A DNA stretch of 64,000 nt. Origin: Aporhodopirellula rubra. Its GTDB lineage: Bacteria > Planctomycetota > Planctomycetia > Pirellulales > Pirellulaceae. The stretch is from assembly GCF_014192335.1 (NCBI RefSeq), contig NZ_JACHXU010000016.1:62001-126000 (forward strand), in the 5' to 3' direction. Made by a program: the position numbers and the translations under genes. Below are positions 16,964 through 26,011 of this stretch, one piece after another (position 1 is the stretch's first letter; each line of letters begins with the position of its first letter). The notes below the pieces were generated by a model. That model worked only from the letters and a program-made list of their open reading frames with translations, searched no databases and was not told the origin of the DNA.

Positions 16964-18043
16964 ATGACATCCTCCACATCTGACGCCATTGGCGAACTTC
17001 TCGCGGCATACCCCGATCCGGAAACCGGCCGACCGCTGGGATCGATGGGGCAAGTTCAAAATGTCGAGGTCGATGGCGACAACGTTTCCGTGCGAATCGG
17101 CGTGACCTCGCATTGTCAACCGATCGCCGACGAGGTGGCCGACGCGATCCGAGACAAAATTCTCACGATCGCTCCGGGAAAAAATGTCACCGTCGAAACG
17201 CCCGTCCACGAGCGTCCACCCGCCCGGATCGGGCAAATCGGCCTGCGTGCCAAGAGCGTCATCCTCGTCGGCAGTGGCAAGGGTGGCGTCGGCAAAAGCA
17301 CCGTCGCGGCATCGGTCGCTCTGACGCTGCAACGTCTCGGTGCGAAAGTTGGTCTCATGGATGCCGATGTTTACGGACCGAGCATCCCACACCTGCTCGG
17401 CCTGGAAGGTCGTCCTTCCGTATCAGAACAGAAAAAAATCGAACCCATCCGTCTGAACAACGCCATGCCGGTGATGTCGATGGGATTCTTGCTCGAACCC
17501 GACCAAGCGGTCATTTGGCGTGGACCGATGTTGCACGGTTCGATCCAGCAGTTCCTCAAGGACACCGATTGGGGCGAACTCGATTATCTCGTGATCGACA
17601 TGCCGCCAGGCACCGGTGACGTCGCGCTCACTCTCTCGCAAAATGTTCCCATTTCGGGTGCCGTTGTGGTCTGCACGCCGCAGGAAGTGGCTCTTCTCGA
17701 TGCGGTCAAAGCGATCAGCATGTTCAAAAAGGTGAATATTCCGATCGCGGGCATGGTCGAGAACATGAGCGGATTCCTCTGTCCCGATTGCGGCAAAACC
17801 TACGACATCTTTGGCAGCGGAGGAGCCCGCGAGAAAGCCGAAGAACTCGGCGTCGCGTATCTCGGCGGGTTGCCGATCGACATGACGTTGCGGGTCGCCG
17901 GAGATGAAGGAAAATTGGCCGACGTGCTCAATGAAGACGAACGGGCTCGGGCACCGTTTGAAAAAATCGTGCGGGCGTTGGTTCGAAACCTAGCCTCGAA
18001 GGCCTCCGCAGCCCCGCCCAAGGCGGCGCTTCCGACGCTCTGA
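16964..18043 (+). CDS. mrp: Mrp/ApbC-type iron-sulfur cluster carrier ATPase
   Basis: A 359-residue P-loop ATPase of the Mrp/NBP35 family. An N-terminal DUF59/MIP18-like region (about residues 1-85, with VRIGVTSHCQPIADEVADAI) precedes the deviant Walker A GKGGVGKST. DADVYGPSIPHLLG, IDMPPGTGDVALTL and NMSGFLCPDCG follow; the last carries the CPDC pair that ligates the transferred cluster at the dimer interface. The protein binds and delivers 4Fe-4S clusters to apo-proteins in the cytoplasm. Length and all motifs are normal. It is convergent with clpX across a region with three stem-loops. Confidence 0.95.
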   Translation: MTSSTSDAIGELLAAYPDPETGRPLGSMGQVQNVEVDGDNVSVRIGVTSHCQPIADEVADAIRDKILTIAPGKNVTVETPVHERPPARIGQIGLRAKSVILVGSGKGGVGKSTVAASVALTLQRLGAKVGLMDADVYGPSIPHLLGLEGRPSVSEQKKIEPIRLNNAMPVMSMGFLLEPDQAVIWRGPMLHGSIQQFLKDTDWGELDYLVIDMPPGTGDVALTLSQNVPISGAVVVCTPQEVALLDAVKAISMFKKVNIPIAGMVENMSGFLCPDCGKTYDIFGSGGAREKAEELGVAYLGGLPIDMTLRVAGDEGKLADVLNEDERARAPFEKIVRALVRNLASKASAAPPKAALPTL

Positions 18044-18202
18044 CCCATCCCAACGATGTGAAATCGTTGGTGAATAGCATCAGCGGTTCACCACGCTCCA
18101 TTACCGGTCCGAAGCGGACCGTCCCTCCCAGAAGGAGTGTGATGGCAACCGCAGGGCCTCCACCCCAATCGGTGGAGGCTCGATCAAAACCCGAGCTGCC
18201 GG
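18044..18202. terminator. Three stem-loops between convergent mrp and clpX
   Basis: Three perfect inverted repeats lie in the 159 bases between the two stop codons. One is 18050-18070 (CCAACGAT, 5-base loop, ATCGTTGG). One is 18105-18121 (CGGTCCG, AAG loop, CGGACCG). One is 18156-18179 (GCCTCCACC, 6-base loop, GGTGGAGGC). None is followed by a T-run, so they are not classical Rho-independent terminators. Their position suggests a bidirectional transcription end or mRNA 3'-end protection. Confidence 0.55.
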
Positions 18203-19483
18203 TTAGGCGCTCTTGGTTGTCGGCATCGTGAAGAGCTTACGCGATCCTGAGACGATCGTCTCATCGATTGTGTAAACGCGACCGTCCTCTTGTTCAGGCA
18301 GGTCGTACATGATGTCGAGCATCACGTCTTCGGCGATCCCGCGAAGACCCCGGGCACCGACGCCCTTCTCGATTGCCTTCTCCGCGATGGCACGCAGGGC
18401 ACCCTCGGTGAAGTTCAATTCGCAGTTCTCCATCGCAAACAGAGCTTGGTACTGTTTGACGAGCGAGTTCTTCGGTTCGGTCATGACTTGAATCAAACCG
18501 TCCACGTCGAGCGGTTGGAGATAAGTCACAACGGGCATCCGTCCGACCAACTCTGGAATCAAACCGAATTTGAGAATGTCTTCGGTTTGAACCTGAGCGA
18601 GCAGGTCCGAGACGCTCTGTTCGTTCCGCAGTGAGCCTGCTTCGCCGAAGCCGAGCGTACGGTGTCCGAGTCGACGACGGATGATGTCTTCGATTCCGAC
18701 GAACGTACCGCCGCAGATGAACAGGATGTTGCTCGTGTCCATCTGGATGTACTGTTGCTCGGGATGCTTACGTCCGCCTTGGGGTGGAACGTTGGCAACG
18801 GTGCCTTCGAGCATCTTCAGCAAGCTCTGCTGGACGCCTTCACCGGACACGTCACGAGTGATCGAAACGTTCCCGTTGGTGCGGCCGATCTTGTCGACTT
18901 CGTCGATGTACAAGATGCCTCGCTGAGCGGCTTCGACATCAAAATCGGCTGCGTGAAGAAGCTTCAGCAACAGGTTTTCAACGTCTTCACCGACGTAACC
19001 GGCTTCGGTCAGCGTGGTGGCGTCACCGATGGCGAACGGCACGTTGAGCATGCGGGCGAGGGAACGAGCGAGCAACGTTTTGCCGCTGCCGGTCGGGCCG
19101 GCGAGCAGGATGTTGCTTTTCTCGATTTCGACGTCGCCGCTACCTTCCCAGCCGCTGCTGAGTCGTTTGTAGTGGTTGTGAACCGCGACGGCGAGAACAC
19201 GCTTTGCGGCGGTTTGACCGATCACGTAATTATCGAGATGCTCGACAATCGAACGTGGTGCTGGGATTTCGTTGAACAGCGATTTCGATGGACCGCGTCG
19301 ACGTTGTTCCTGGTCGAGAATCGACTGACAAAGGTCGATGCACTCGGCACAGATATAGACGTCGCCTGGGCCTTCGACGAGCGGGCCGACGTCACGATAA
19401 CTCTTGCGACAAAAACTGCAGAACGCATTCTTCTTTGTCGACGCGCTGCTGCGGCGCGAGTTCGAAGATTCCTTAGTGGGCAT
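18203..19483 (-). CDS. clpX: ATP-dependent Clp protease ATP-binding subunit ClpX
   Basis: 426 residues from the ATG at 19483, which follows AAGGAGT. The N-terminal zinc-binding domain has CSFC and CAEC pairs. Walker A is [11 protein letters not shown], the pore loop GYVGED, and Walker [11 protein letters not shown]. The RKHPEQQY segment corresponds to the RKH loop specific to ClpX, and GARGLRGI is the sensor II arginine. It unfolds tagged substrates and feeds them to ClpP. No clpP or tig gene is adjacent, unlike the common tig-clpP-clpX order. A 512-base gap precedes it. Confidence 0.97.
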   Translation of the reverse strand: MPTKESSNSRRSSASTKKNAFCSFCRKSYRDVGPLVEGPGDVYICAECIDLCQSILDQEQRRRGPSKSLFNEIPAPRSIVEHLDNYVIGQTAAKRVLAVAVHNHYKRLSSGWEGSGDVEIEKSNILLAGPTGSGKTLLARSLARMLNVPFAIGDATTLTEAGYVGEDVENLLLKLLHAADFDVEAAQRGILYIDEVDKIGRTNGNVSITRDVSGEGVQQSLLKMLEGTVANVPPQGGRKHPEQQYIQMDTSNILFICGGTFVGIEDIIRRRLGHRTLGFGEAGSLRNEQSVSDLLAQVQTEDILKFGLIPELVGRMPVVTYLQPLDVDGLIQVMTEPKNSLVKQYQALFAMENCELNFTEGALRAIAEKAIEKGVGARGLRGIAEDVMLDIMYDLPEQEDGRVYTIDETIVSGSRKLFTMPTTKSA

Positions 19484-19995
19484 ACACGACTCCTTACTTA
19501 TAGGAGCTCCGATCACGAGGAAGACCCAGACTGTGATGGACAACGACTTTCATGAACGTTCATCCAAGGCACAGAAGGGAGATCCGTGAAAAAGATGTTG
19601 TTCGCGTCGGCCACCGATCGTCTGGTCCCCTGCAACAGGAACTCGACACATCGAACGGTTCAAGCCACGACTCGAATGCTTTCCAGTAGGAACGTTTCCC
19701 GATTCAATCGAAATCGACCGTCTCGTTCATCGCACTATGCCTGAAGGAACATCCGTGTCCTCGAAGCTCGAGCCATTCGTGGTTTTGGTAATAGTTTAGT
19801 TTTGCCGGTGACTGGTATGCCCGACCACAGTTGCCGTCATTTCAGGTTCATCTGCATGAACTCGATCCGACATTATCTGCGATCATCTTCTTGGGAGGGC
19901 GAATCATCGGCTGGATTGGGTAATCGACTTCGCTCGCATGGTGGTCGAGCGTCTTCCTCTACAAAGATTCCGGGTGAAGCCGGCTCGTCGCGAAC
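19484..19995 (+). other. Intergenic region upstream of clpX
   Basis: 512 bases between the clpX start and the end of the SHOCT-like gene, both on the minus strand. The clpX Shine-Dalgarno sequence is at the left edge. I find no convincing gene, RNA fold or repeat in the remainder. The clpX promoter must lie here unless the upstream gene reads through. Confidence 0.45.
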
Positions 19996-20295
19996 TCAAT
20001 CCTTCGAAAATTCGGAGGACGGTTCCGTTGAGCGGACTGGTTGGATCTTGGTAGAGGGAGACGACACGACCTGCGAACGGGTCGATGATTGTATAGTTCG
20101 GAATTCCTCTTCGCTAATGTCACCTTTGCGAAGCATTTCTTCCAGGTTTACAAGCCCTCCGGAGGGCACTTGGTGGTCGTGAGTGGTGTAGTCGCGCAAT
20201 CTTCCCAACAGCCAAAATGCGATCGCAATCACGATGAGTAGGATCGTCATGGCGAAACCAGCCCTCACGGCCGGTTCTGCAAAAATATCTGGCAT
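19996..20295 (-). CDS. Small membrane protein with SHOCT-like motif
   Basis: 99 residues: one hydrophobic span (MTILLIVIAIAFWLLGRL, residues about 16-33), then the motif GLVNLEEMLRKGDISEEEFRTI, which fits the short C-terminal SHOCT helix pair (L--L---G-I-EEEF), then a Ser/Thr-rich tail. SHOCT segments commonly end membrane or signalling proteins and are thought to mediate oligomerisation. It sits upstream of clpX on the same strand but 512 bases away, so operon membership is doubtful. Function unknown. Confidence 0.78.
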   Translation of the reverse strand: MPDIFAEPAVRAGFAMTILLIVIAIAFWLLGRLRDYTTHDHQVPSGGLVNLEEMLRKGDISEEEFRTIQSSTRSQVVSSPSTKIQPVRSTEPSSEFSKD

Positions 20296-20589
20296 AATCG
20301 TTGGCTCTCACGCACGGACGCTCCGGAAGGAGATTGACCATCATTGAAGTCCGGGAGCTCGCCGACCGCCTTGTCGGGAACACCTCCATAATAGGCGTGT
20401 CTGCCTCGGGTGGTCCACCAATTTTCGACCGGGAAAACGAGACTTTCCTGTTTCACACGCTTTTTTTTCACGCCAGACCGCGATCCGCTAGGATTGACGC
20501 CAAAATCTCGCGTCGGCGCGAAGCAATCCCGTGTGGTAAGGCTCTCTTTCTCCATCGCATCCGATCCTCTGCAAACTCGAAATAGATTC

Positions 20590-22173
20590 ATGCCCGAGAA
20601 AGCCGATCACGATCTCGTCCCGCCCGTCGGCTCTCCTGATCCAACGACCGCCGCCGCGGGAGACGCGTCTCCGCGAGATCAAGGTAACAGTATGAAGAAC
20701 CAATCAGCCGAGACCGGCAAAATCGACCAACTGTCGCACCCCGCATTCGTCGGCTTCCTTGCGACGCAGTTTTTTGGTGCGTTCAACGACAACCTGTTCA
20801 AACAACTGCTTCTCCTGCTGGCGATCCCAACAGCCGTCGTTGCCGGTGCCTCCGAAGCCGGCATGCTCGATCCGGCAACCACGGCTCAAACCGTTGCCGA
20901 GGCGTCGGCCACCGCAGGCGAAACGGCGGCTGACGCGGAAGCAGGCGGCGCCGACCTACAAGGGGTCGCAACCATCGTCTTTGGTCTCCCCTTCGTTGTC
21001 TTCGGAGGACTCGCCGGATATCTAGCCGATCGACTGAGCAAACGGACGATCATTGTTTCGAGCAAGGTCGCCGAAATCGCGATCATGGCGTTGGGGATGC
21101 TCGCATTCCTGGCGACACCTTCGATCGGGTTTGCCGGATTGTGGATCGTGCTGTTCCTAATGGGTTTGCAAAGCACGTTCTTTGGACCGGGCAAATACGG
21201 CATCTTGCCAGAGATGCTGCCCCGCAATCAGCTCGGCCGGGCCAACGGCCTCGTTCTGATGACAACCTTTATTGCAATCATTATCGGAACGGCGGTCGCG
21301 GGACCACTCAAGGATGCGATCGTTCCACCGGACATGCCCCGGATGCAGGCCGCCTCCGGATTGTGGATTGGTTCACTGGTCTGCGTCGGTATCGCGATCA
21401 TCGGGACCGTCACAAGCCTCGCCATCATTCGACTCCCCGCCGCCGAACCGAACCTCAAACTCAAAACCGAAAACCTCGCGATCCCGAAAGAGATGCGGAG
21501 CCTGCTGCGGCGTGACAAGCCGTTGATGTTGGCACTTCTCGCCTCGTGCGTTTTCTGGTTGATCGCAGGCCTGACGATTCAGTCAGTCAACTCACTGAGC
21601 AAAGTACAACTCGCTCAAACCGACACGTGGACGAGCATCCTCGTCGCACTGATCAGCGTGGGCATCGCGATCGGCGGAGCCATCGCCGGTGGACTCAGTC
21701 GCAAGATCTCAGACAATTTTGTCATTCAGATCGGGATGTGGGGCACGGTTGCCTTCTGCGCCCTACTGTCGATATCCCTGCCCGGTGCCGCCGATGAACC
21801 CGGCCAAGGTCACCTGCTCGGATTCTACGGCTGCATTCCCGCACTAATTTGCCTCGGCGGTTCGGCCGCGTTCTTCGCCATTCCGATCCAAGTCTTCTTG
21901 CAAGACCGACCGCCGCAGGAACTGAAGGGCCGAATGATCGCAGTGATGAACCAAGCCAACTTTTTCGCAATCGTTCTCTCTGGTCTGGTCTACTCGATCC
22001 TCGACCGAATCATCACCGCAGTCGACGCACCCCGCAGCTATCTGTTCGCGGCGATGGCGTTGCTGTTCTTACCCGTCGCCATCTTCTTCAAACTCGATTC
22101 GAGTGAAGTCGACAGCGACGCAGCCGAAATAGCAGACTCCGGTGTCACTGACAACGCACCACAGACCGCATAG
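20590..22173 (+). CDS. MFS transporter, lysophospholipid transporter (LplT)-like
   Basis: About 527 residues from the ATG at 20590 (MPEKADHDLVPP). The N-terminal 50 residues are polar. The first span region reads HPAFVGFLATQFFGAFNDNLFKQLLLL, and the FFGAFNDNLFK motif is typical of the LplT/Aas-linked MFS branch that flips lysophospholipids. About twelve spans follow, with an MFS loop 2-3 motif GYLADRLSKRTIIV. An Ala/Glu-rich insertion (about residues 95-125) separates the first two spans. It probably acts in the inner membrane on lysophospholipid recycling, though related planctomycete proteins are uncharacterised. It ends at a strong intrinsic terminator. Confidence 0.85.
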   Translation: MPEKADHDLVPPVGSPDPTTAAAGDASPRDQGNSMKNQSAETGKIDQLSHPAFVGFLATQFFGAFNDNLFKQLLLLLAIPTAVVAGASEAGMLDPATTAQTVAEASATAGETAADAEAGGADLQGVATIVFGLPFVVFGGLAGYLADRLSKRTIIVSSKVAEIAIMALGMLAFLATPSIGFAGLWIVLFLMGLQSTFFGPGKYGILPEMLPRNQLGRANGLVLMTTFIAIIIGTAVAGPLKDAIVPPDMPRMQAASGLWIGSLVCVGIAIIGTVTSLAIIRLPAAEPNLKLKTENLAIPKEMRSLLRRDKPLMLALLASCVFWLIAGLTIQSVNSLSKVQLAQTDTWTSILVALISVGIAIGGAIAGGLSRKISDNFVIQIGMWGTVAFCALLSISLPGAADEPGQGHLLGFYGCIPALICLGGSAAFFAIPIQVFLQDRPPQELKGRMIAVMNQANFFAIVLSGLVYSILDRIITAVDAPRSYLFAAMALLFLPVAIFFKLDSSEVDSDAAEIADSGVTDNAPQTA

Positions 22174-22222
22174 GTTGCTCGCCTGCCGATGATGACCGCT
22201 CCATGAAGTTAGGCGACATCGG

Positions 22223-22276
22223 CTACATCCTTTAAGAAGTTGCTCAAGAGTTTTTGAGCAATGGATGTAGTTTTTT
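22223..22276 (+). terminator. Rho-independent terminator after the MFS gene
   Basis: Nested stems CTACATCC (22223-22230) / GGATGTAG (22263-22270) and TTGCTCAA (22240-22247) / TTGAGCAA (22254-22261) are followed at once by six T (22271-22276). It is the only textbook intrinsic terminator I can see in the window. Confidence 0.85.
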
Positions 22277-22306
22277 GGAAGCAGCGACGTTGACCAGAAC
22301 ATGGGC

Positions 22307-22324
22307 CACCGTCGGGCGACGGTG
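22307..22324 (-). terminator. Hairpin after the His-rich coiled-coil gene
   Basis: A perfect 7-base stem (CACCGTC / GACGGTG, loop GGGC) 23 bases beyond the stop of the minus-strand gene ending at 22348. No T-run follows on either strand, so it may be a 3'-end stabiliser rather than a terminator. Confidence 0.4.
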
Positions 22325-22347
22325 CCTAAACCAAAAATGAACTTGTT

Positions 22348-23865
22348 CTAGCGATTCTTAGGCGCTGGCAATTCAGCGGCTTCAGGAATCGCGACAGGCT
22401 CGGGCACCGCAACCGGTTCGGGCGCGGCGACCGTTTCCGGTTGAGCATCGTTCTTACCCAGTGGCCCGATCACGCCTCCCTGCAATCCAACCGGATCATC
22501 GGCTTTCGCGTCGTCCGCGTTTTGTGCTGCTGACACGTCTTGTGTTGCTGAAATCGGAGCGGCCGTCGTCACATCATCACTGAGGGGTTGGATCGAAAAG
22601 CCGACAGGCAAAACCGCCAGCTTGATCACGGGCTGATCTGACGTCGTCGCGGCGCCACGGAACCGCCCTTTCTTTCCTCGAGGCTGGTTATCGCGTCGAT
22701 TGGGTTCCGGACGAGGTGCGTCCTTACGATCTCGATCGCGTTTGTCGGCGTCCTTAGCGTCGGTTTCCTTTTTCCCGACGTCCCGCTTTGGAGAATCCTT
22801 TTTAGGCACGTCTGCTTGGGGTGGATTCTTCTCGTCACCCGATTTAGCGTCACGGGGTTCGGGCTTTCGATCACGTTGCGCAGTCTCACGTTGACCAGTC
22901 TCAGGGTGCCCGTGCGAGTGACTCCCGTGTGCCGCCCCGTGTTCGTCTGCATGACCTTCGTCCATTTGATCGGCATCTTGATGATCACCGTGAGCCTCAT
23001 GCGCGTGGTCGCCATGCGCGTGGTCGTCTGCGGAATGAATCGCCGAACCCTCGACATCCGTTGCCGCTGCTTTCTTGGCAATTCGTGCCTGAACCTGTTC
23101 GTTCGCACGTTGCAAATGGTCGATGGTCGCGATCAGTTCTTTTTGACGGGCTTCAAATTGCTGAATGATTTCGGATTGTTCCTTCAGCTTTTGCGTCAGC
23201 GGCTGTCGGATTTTCTCGGCGATTGCCTTTGTCGGCATACCCGTTTCGGCCTGGTGCACTTTCCGTTCGAGCTGCACGATCTGTTCGGTACGTTCCTGTA
23301 TCAATCTCGCCATTTCCGCAACCCTTGCCTGGGCCGCTTTGTGCTCATGGCGGGCGGCATCTCGTTGTGCGGCCATCTCCGTCTTCATCCGCTCGATCTC
23401 TTCGGCGCGAGCTTTCTGCATCTGGTCGCTGTGCTCACGATAGGTCGCCAACCGTCGTTCATACTCGAGCGTCGCTTCCAATTTGGCGTTCTCACGTTCG
23501 AGCGACAACATCTTTTCCCACACCTCGTGCCCGAGAGCCAACAACGGCAATCGCTCACGTGGCTCTTCGACACGTCGCAGCCCACCGTCAGACAGCGACA
23601 TCGGTTCAGACGACGATTGGCCGTCGGCGTTAGGCGATTTAACCAGAACGCTCCGAGCACTGTCACCGACGCTGGATGAACCGTTGCGTTTGGCAGGCGG
23701 CGGTAACGTATTCGCCCCGGCGGGCTCCGGCTTGGGTGTGATCACCCGCTCAGAGATGATCACCTCGCCGGGATAGCGAGGCCCCACAAAGTTCTGAGCA
23801 TTGGCAACGGACGCACCGATACCGAACGAAGCGGCGACGAGGCCGAACGAGAGAAACCGAATCAT
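22348..23865 (-). CDS. Secreted coiled-coil protein with His-rich metal-binding-like region
   Basis: 505 residues from the ATG at 23865, with a Sec signal (MIRFLSFGLVAASFGIGASVANA). A long charged coiled coil follows (about residues 105-255; ENAKLEATLEYERRLATYRE and similar). Next is a His/Asp/Glu-rich tract (about 270-320; HAHGDHAHEAHGDH), then a Lys/Arg/Asp tract, and a C-terminal Pro/Ala/Val/Glu repeat of the form PVAVPEP. The His tract could bind Zn, Ni or Cu in the periplasm. No enzymatic domain is visible. Low complexity makes homology calls unreliable. The upstream cytidine deaminase gene is on the same strand, 62 bases away. Confidence 0.78.
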   Translation of the reverse strand: MIRFLSFGLVAASFGIGASVANAQNFVGPRYPGEVIISERVITPKPEPAGANTLPPPAKRNGSSSVGDSARSVLVKSPNADGQSSSEPMSLSDGGLRRVEEPRERLPLLALGHEVWEKMLSLERENAKLEATLEYERRLATYREHSDQMQKARAEEIERMKTEMAAQRDAARHEHKAAQARVAEMARLIQERTEQIVQLERKVHQAETGMPTKAIAEKIRQPLTQKLKEQSEIIQQFEARQKELIATIDHLQRANEQVQARIAKKAAATDVEGSAIHSADDHAHGDHAHEAHGDHQDADQMDEGHADEHGAAHGSHSHGHPETGQRETAQRDRKPEPRDAKSGDEKNPPQADVPKKDSPKRDVGKKETDAKDADKRDRDRKDAPRPEPNRRDNQPRGKKGRFRGAATTSDQPVIKLAVLPVGFSIQPLSDDVTTAAPISATQDVSAAQNADDAKADDPVGLQGGVIGPLGKNDAQPETVAAPEPVAVPEPVAIPEAAELPAPKNR

Positions 23866-23927
23866 AATGGGAACTTGAGAAGAGAAGGGCGTCGAGAGCA
23901 GTTTCAAGTCGTTGGAAGAGAGACGAC

Positions 23928-24389
23928 TCAAGAAGAAGGAATGTCCGACGTCAGAAAAGCATCAGGCAATAACTCAGAGAGACGACGTACCTGTTGTTCA
24001 CCGTCGATCACATCGATGGTGTAGACATACACGTCCATACCGAATTCAGCGAGTACTTGGCGACACGCACCGCACGGCATCGCACCACCAACACTGGCGA
24101 TCGCGACGGCTCGGAAACTGCGATACCCGGTTGCCACGGAGGTCGTTACGGCGACACGCTCGGCACACTGCGTCAGCGAATAACTCGCGTTTTCAACATT
24201 GCAGCCACCGATGATCCGTCCGTCATGTAGCAAGACGGCCGCCCCAACATAGAAATGACTGTGTGGGGCATACGCGTGATCTCGGGCTAAAATCGCGGCC
24301 TGAATGAGTCGATTGACGTCTTCTTCGGCGGGAGCTTCAAACTCGGAATTGGCCATCACCTTGGAGGTGCGTGCGGAGATAAGTGACAT
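23928..24389 (-). CDS. cdd: Cytidine deaminase
   Basis: 153 residues of the small homotetrameric type. NVENASYSLTQCAERVA carries the zinc Cys and catalytic Glu, and PCGACRQVL the other two zinc cysteines. SHFYVGAAVLL is the substrate-binding N-terminal strand. It deaminates cytidine and deoxycytidine to uridine for pyrimidine salvage. The start could be the ATG at 24389 or the ATG at 24356 (MANSEF); the first is not preceded by a good Shine-Dalgarno sequence, and the second has AAGGTG too close. With the Fcy1-type deaminase at 5.8 kb the window holds two cytosine-salvage enzymes. Confidence 0.93.
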   Translation of the reverse strand: MSLISARTSKVMANSEFEAPAEEDVNRLIQAAILARDHAYAPHSHFYVGAAVLLHDGRIIGGCNVENASYSLTQCAERVAVTTSVATGYRSFRAVAIASVGGAMPCGACRQVLAEFGMDVYVYTIDVIDGEQQVRRLSELLPDAFLTSDIPSS

Positions 24390-24670
24390 AGTAGTGTCCA
24401 GACTAGAGGAGTTTTTTCCGCCTTCGAGGCAATCTTAGCGTAACCGATTCTGTCCGCCAAACAATACTTTCAGAACGCTCCCGCGGGACTTTGAGCGACT
24501 TCTCTTAGGGGCAACCTGGCCTCCCCCGGACCGAAAGCTTCGTCAAAATGTCTGGGCAGCGGATTCCGAATCGGCGGCCTGAACGGCTAAGATGCTCACA
24601 GGCCTCGTTTAGTTGTGACGCATCGTCACGCCTCAGTAGATTCCACCTTGATGCCATGAGATACCGAGAC

Positions 24671-26011
24671 ATGTCCCCACACTGCAAAACGACTGCTTAT
24701 TTCGCCATCACGTTGGCACTGGCGAGTTTTCACTCCGCGACCGCGATCGCTCAGGAAGTCGTTACTCTGCCGACGATTTCGAACAACGACGCTCAGAATT
24801 CAGATACCAACACGTCTGCCGCCACAGAAAACGGTTCGTCGAAAACCGCCGCGACCGAACAGGAACAGTCGTGGAAACGCGACGCCCAATCGCTCTCGCG
24901 TGCATTCCGCCACGCCGCTCGCGTCGCCACGCCTTCGGTCGTGACCGTATTTTCCTACGGTCAAAACGCGAGCAAGCCTTCCGGCCAAGCCCCAGCCGAT
25001 GAGGAAATCGAAACGATCCCGCCCGGTGACGAAACCCTCGGCCCCACACCGCCACAACAATCCGAAGAAGAAGGATATCAATTAACAGGTCTCGGCTCCG
25101 GCGTGATTGTGGACTTGTTGCCGACCACCGATTCTCCCAACGCAGACTCCTCTTCGCAGACCTATTGGGTGATGACGAATCATCACGTCGTCACATCCGC
25201 CCAACGCGTCGTCATTCAATTGCCCGATGAATCCGAACTCGTCGCCGCCAACGTCTACAGCGATCCCGACAGTGACATTGCGGTCCTGCGAATTGTCTCC
25301 GATCGGCGGTTGAACATCGCCACCCTCGGCGACTCCGACGAACTCGAAATCGGCGACTGGGTTCTCGCCATCGGTAGCCCGTTCAAATTGGAAGCGACCG
25401 TTTGCGCGGGAATCATCAGTGCCAAAAACCGAGGTCTCGAAAAGATTCGTCGCGGGCGTCTCTTTCAAACCGACGCCGCGATTAACCCCGGGAACTCGGG
25501 TGGCCCGCTCGTGGATCTCGACGGCAACGTGATCGCGATCAGCACTGCAATCGCAACCCGCAACGGAGGATACCAGGGCATCGGATTTGCCATCCCGGTC
25601 AACCAGGCGAAATGGATCGCCCGCGAACTGGCCGAATACGAACGAGTACGTCGCGCGGCGATGGGAGTGCGACTCGCCGAACTCAATCCCAAACTCGCAA
25701 AGAAACTCAAACTGCCCAATTATCTCGGTGTCCTCGTCTACCAAGTCATCAAGGATTCCGCAGCCGACGTGGCTGGTCTCGAAAGCCTCGATGTGATCTT
25801 GGAATTCGCAGGTCAACGGGTTCGCAAAATGAGCGCCCTGCAACAAGCCGTCGAGCAACAGCCTGTCGGTTCAACCCAAGACATCAAGATTCTCCGCAAA
25901 GGCAAAGAGATCACCAAACAAATTGTCCTTGCCCCCTTAGAAGATCCCACCGCGTTACCGGACAATACCGAAGACGACAGCGACACGAAACCTTCACAGG
26001 ATCAAGAGTAG
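24671..26011 (+). CDS. Periplasmic Deg/HtrA-type serine protease with one PDZ domain
   Basis: About 446 residues from the ATG at 24671 (alternative ATG 24656), with a signal peptide (TAYFAITLALASFHSATAIAQ). The trypsin-like domain has the His in MTNHHVV, the Asp in DPDSDIAVLRI and the Ser in NPGNSGGPL, so the triad is complete. One PDZ domain follows (YLGVLVYQVIKDSAADVAG onward), ending in a Glu/Asp-rich tail. It should degrade or refold misfolded envelope proteins. A Ser/Thr/Glu-rich linker of about 100 residues separates the signal from the protease and may tether it. It appears monocistronic, with a 485-base intergenic stretch downstream. Confidence 0.92.
   Translation: MSPHCKTTAYFAITLALASFHSATAIAQEVVTLPTISNNDAQNSDTNTSAATENGSSKTAATEQEQSWKRDAQSLSRAFRHAARVATPSVVTVFSYGQNASKPSGQAPADEEIETIPPGDETLGPTPPQQSEEEGYQLTGLGSGVIVDLLPTTDSPNADSSSQTYWVMTNHHVVTSAQRVVIQLPDESELVAANVYSDPDSDIAVLRIVSDRRLNIATLGDSDELEIGDWVLAIGSPFKLEATVCAGIISAKNRGLEKIRRGRLFQTDAAINPGNSGGPLVDLDGNVIAISTAIATRNGGYQGIGFAIPVNQAKWIARELAEYERVRRAAMGVRLAELNPKLAKKLKLPNYLGVLVYQVIKDSAADVAGLESLDVILEFAGQRVRKMSALQQAVEQQPVGSTQDIKILRKGKEITKQIVLAPLEDPTALPDNTEDDSDTKPSQDQE

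Noticed and set aside
16551..17009. 152-residue minus-strand frame across the gap before mrp
   Set aside because: Composition dominated by Arg, Gly, Ser and Met with no hydrophobic pattern; overlaps the ends of two supported genes.
18662..19555. 297-residue open frame on the plus strand antisense to clpX
   Set aside because: It mirrors the codon bias of clpX and has no recognisable domain; the ClpX motifs on the minus strand are complete.
22816..23679. 287-residue plus-strand frame antisense to the His-rich coiled-coil gene
   Set aside because: Its Leu/Val/Phe-rich look is the complement of the Lys/Glu/Asp/His codons of the real gene; no signal, motif or start site supports it.
25082..25858. 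258-residue minus-strand frame antisense to the Deg-type protease
   Set aside because: It covers the protease catalytic region on the opposite strand and has shadow composition.
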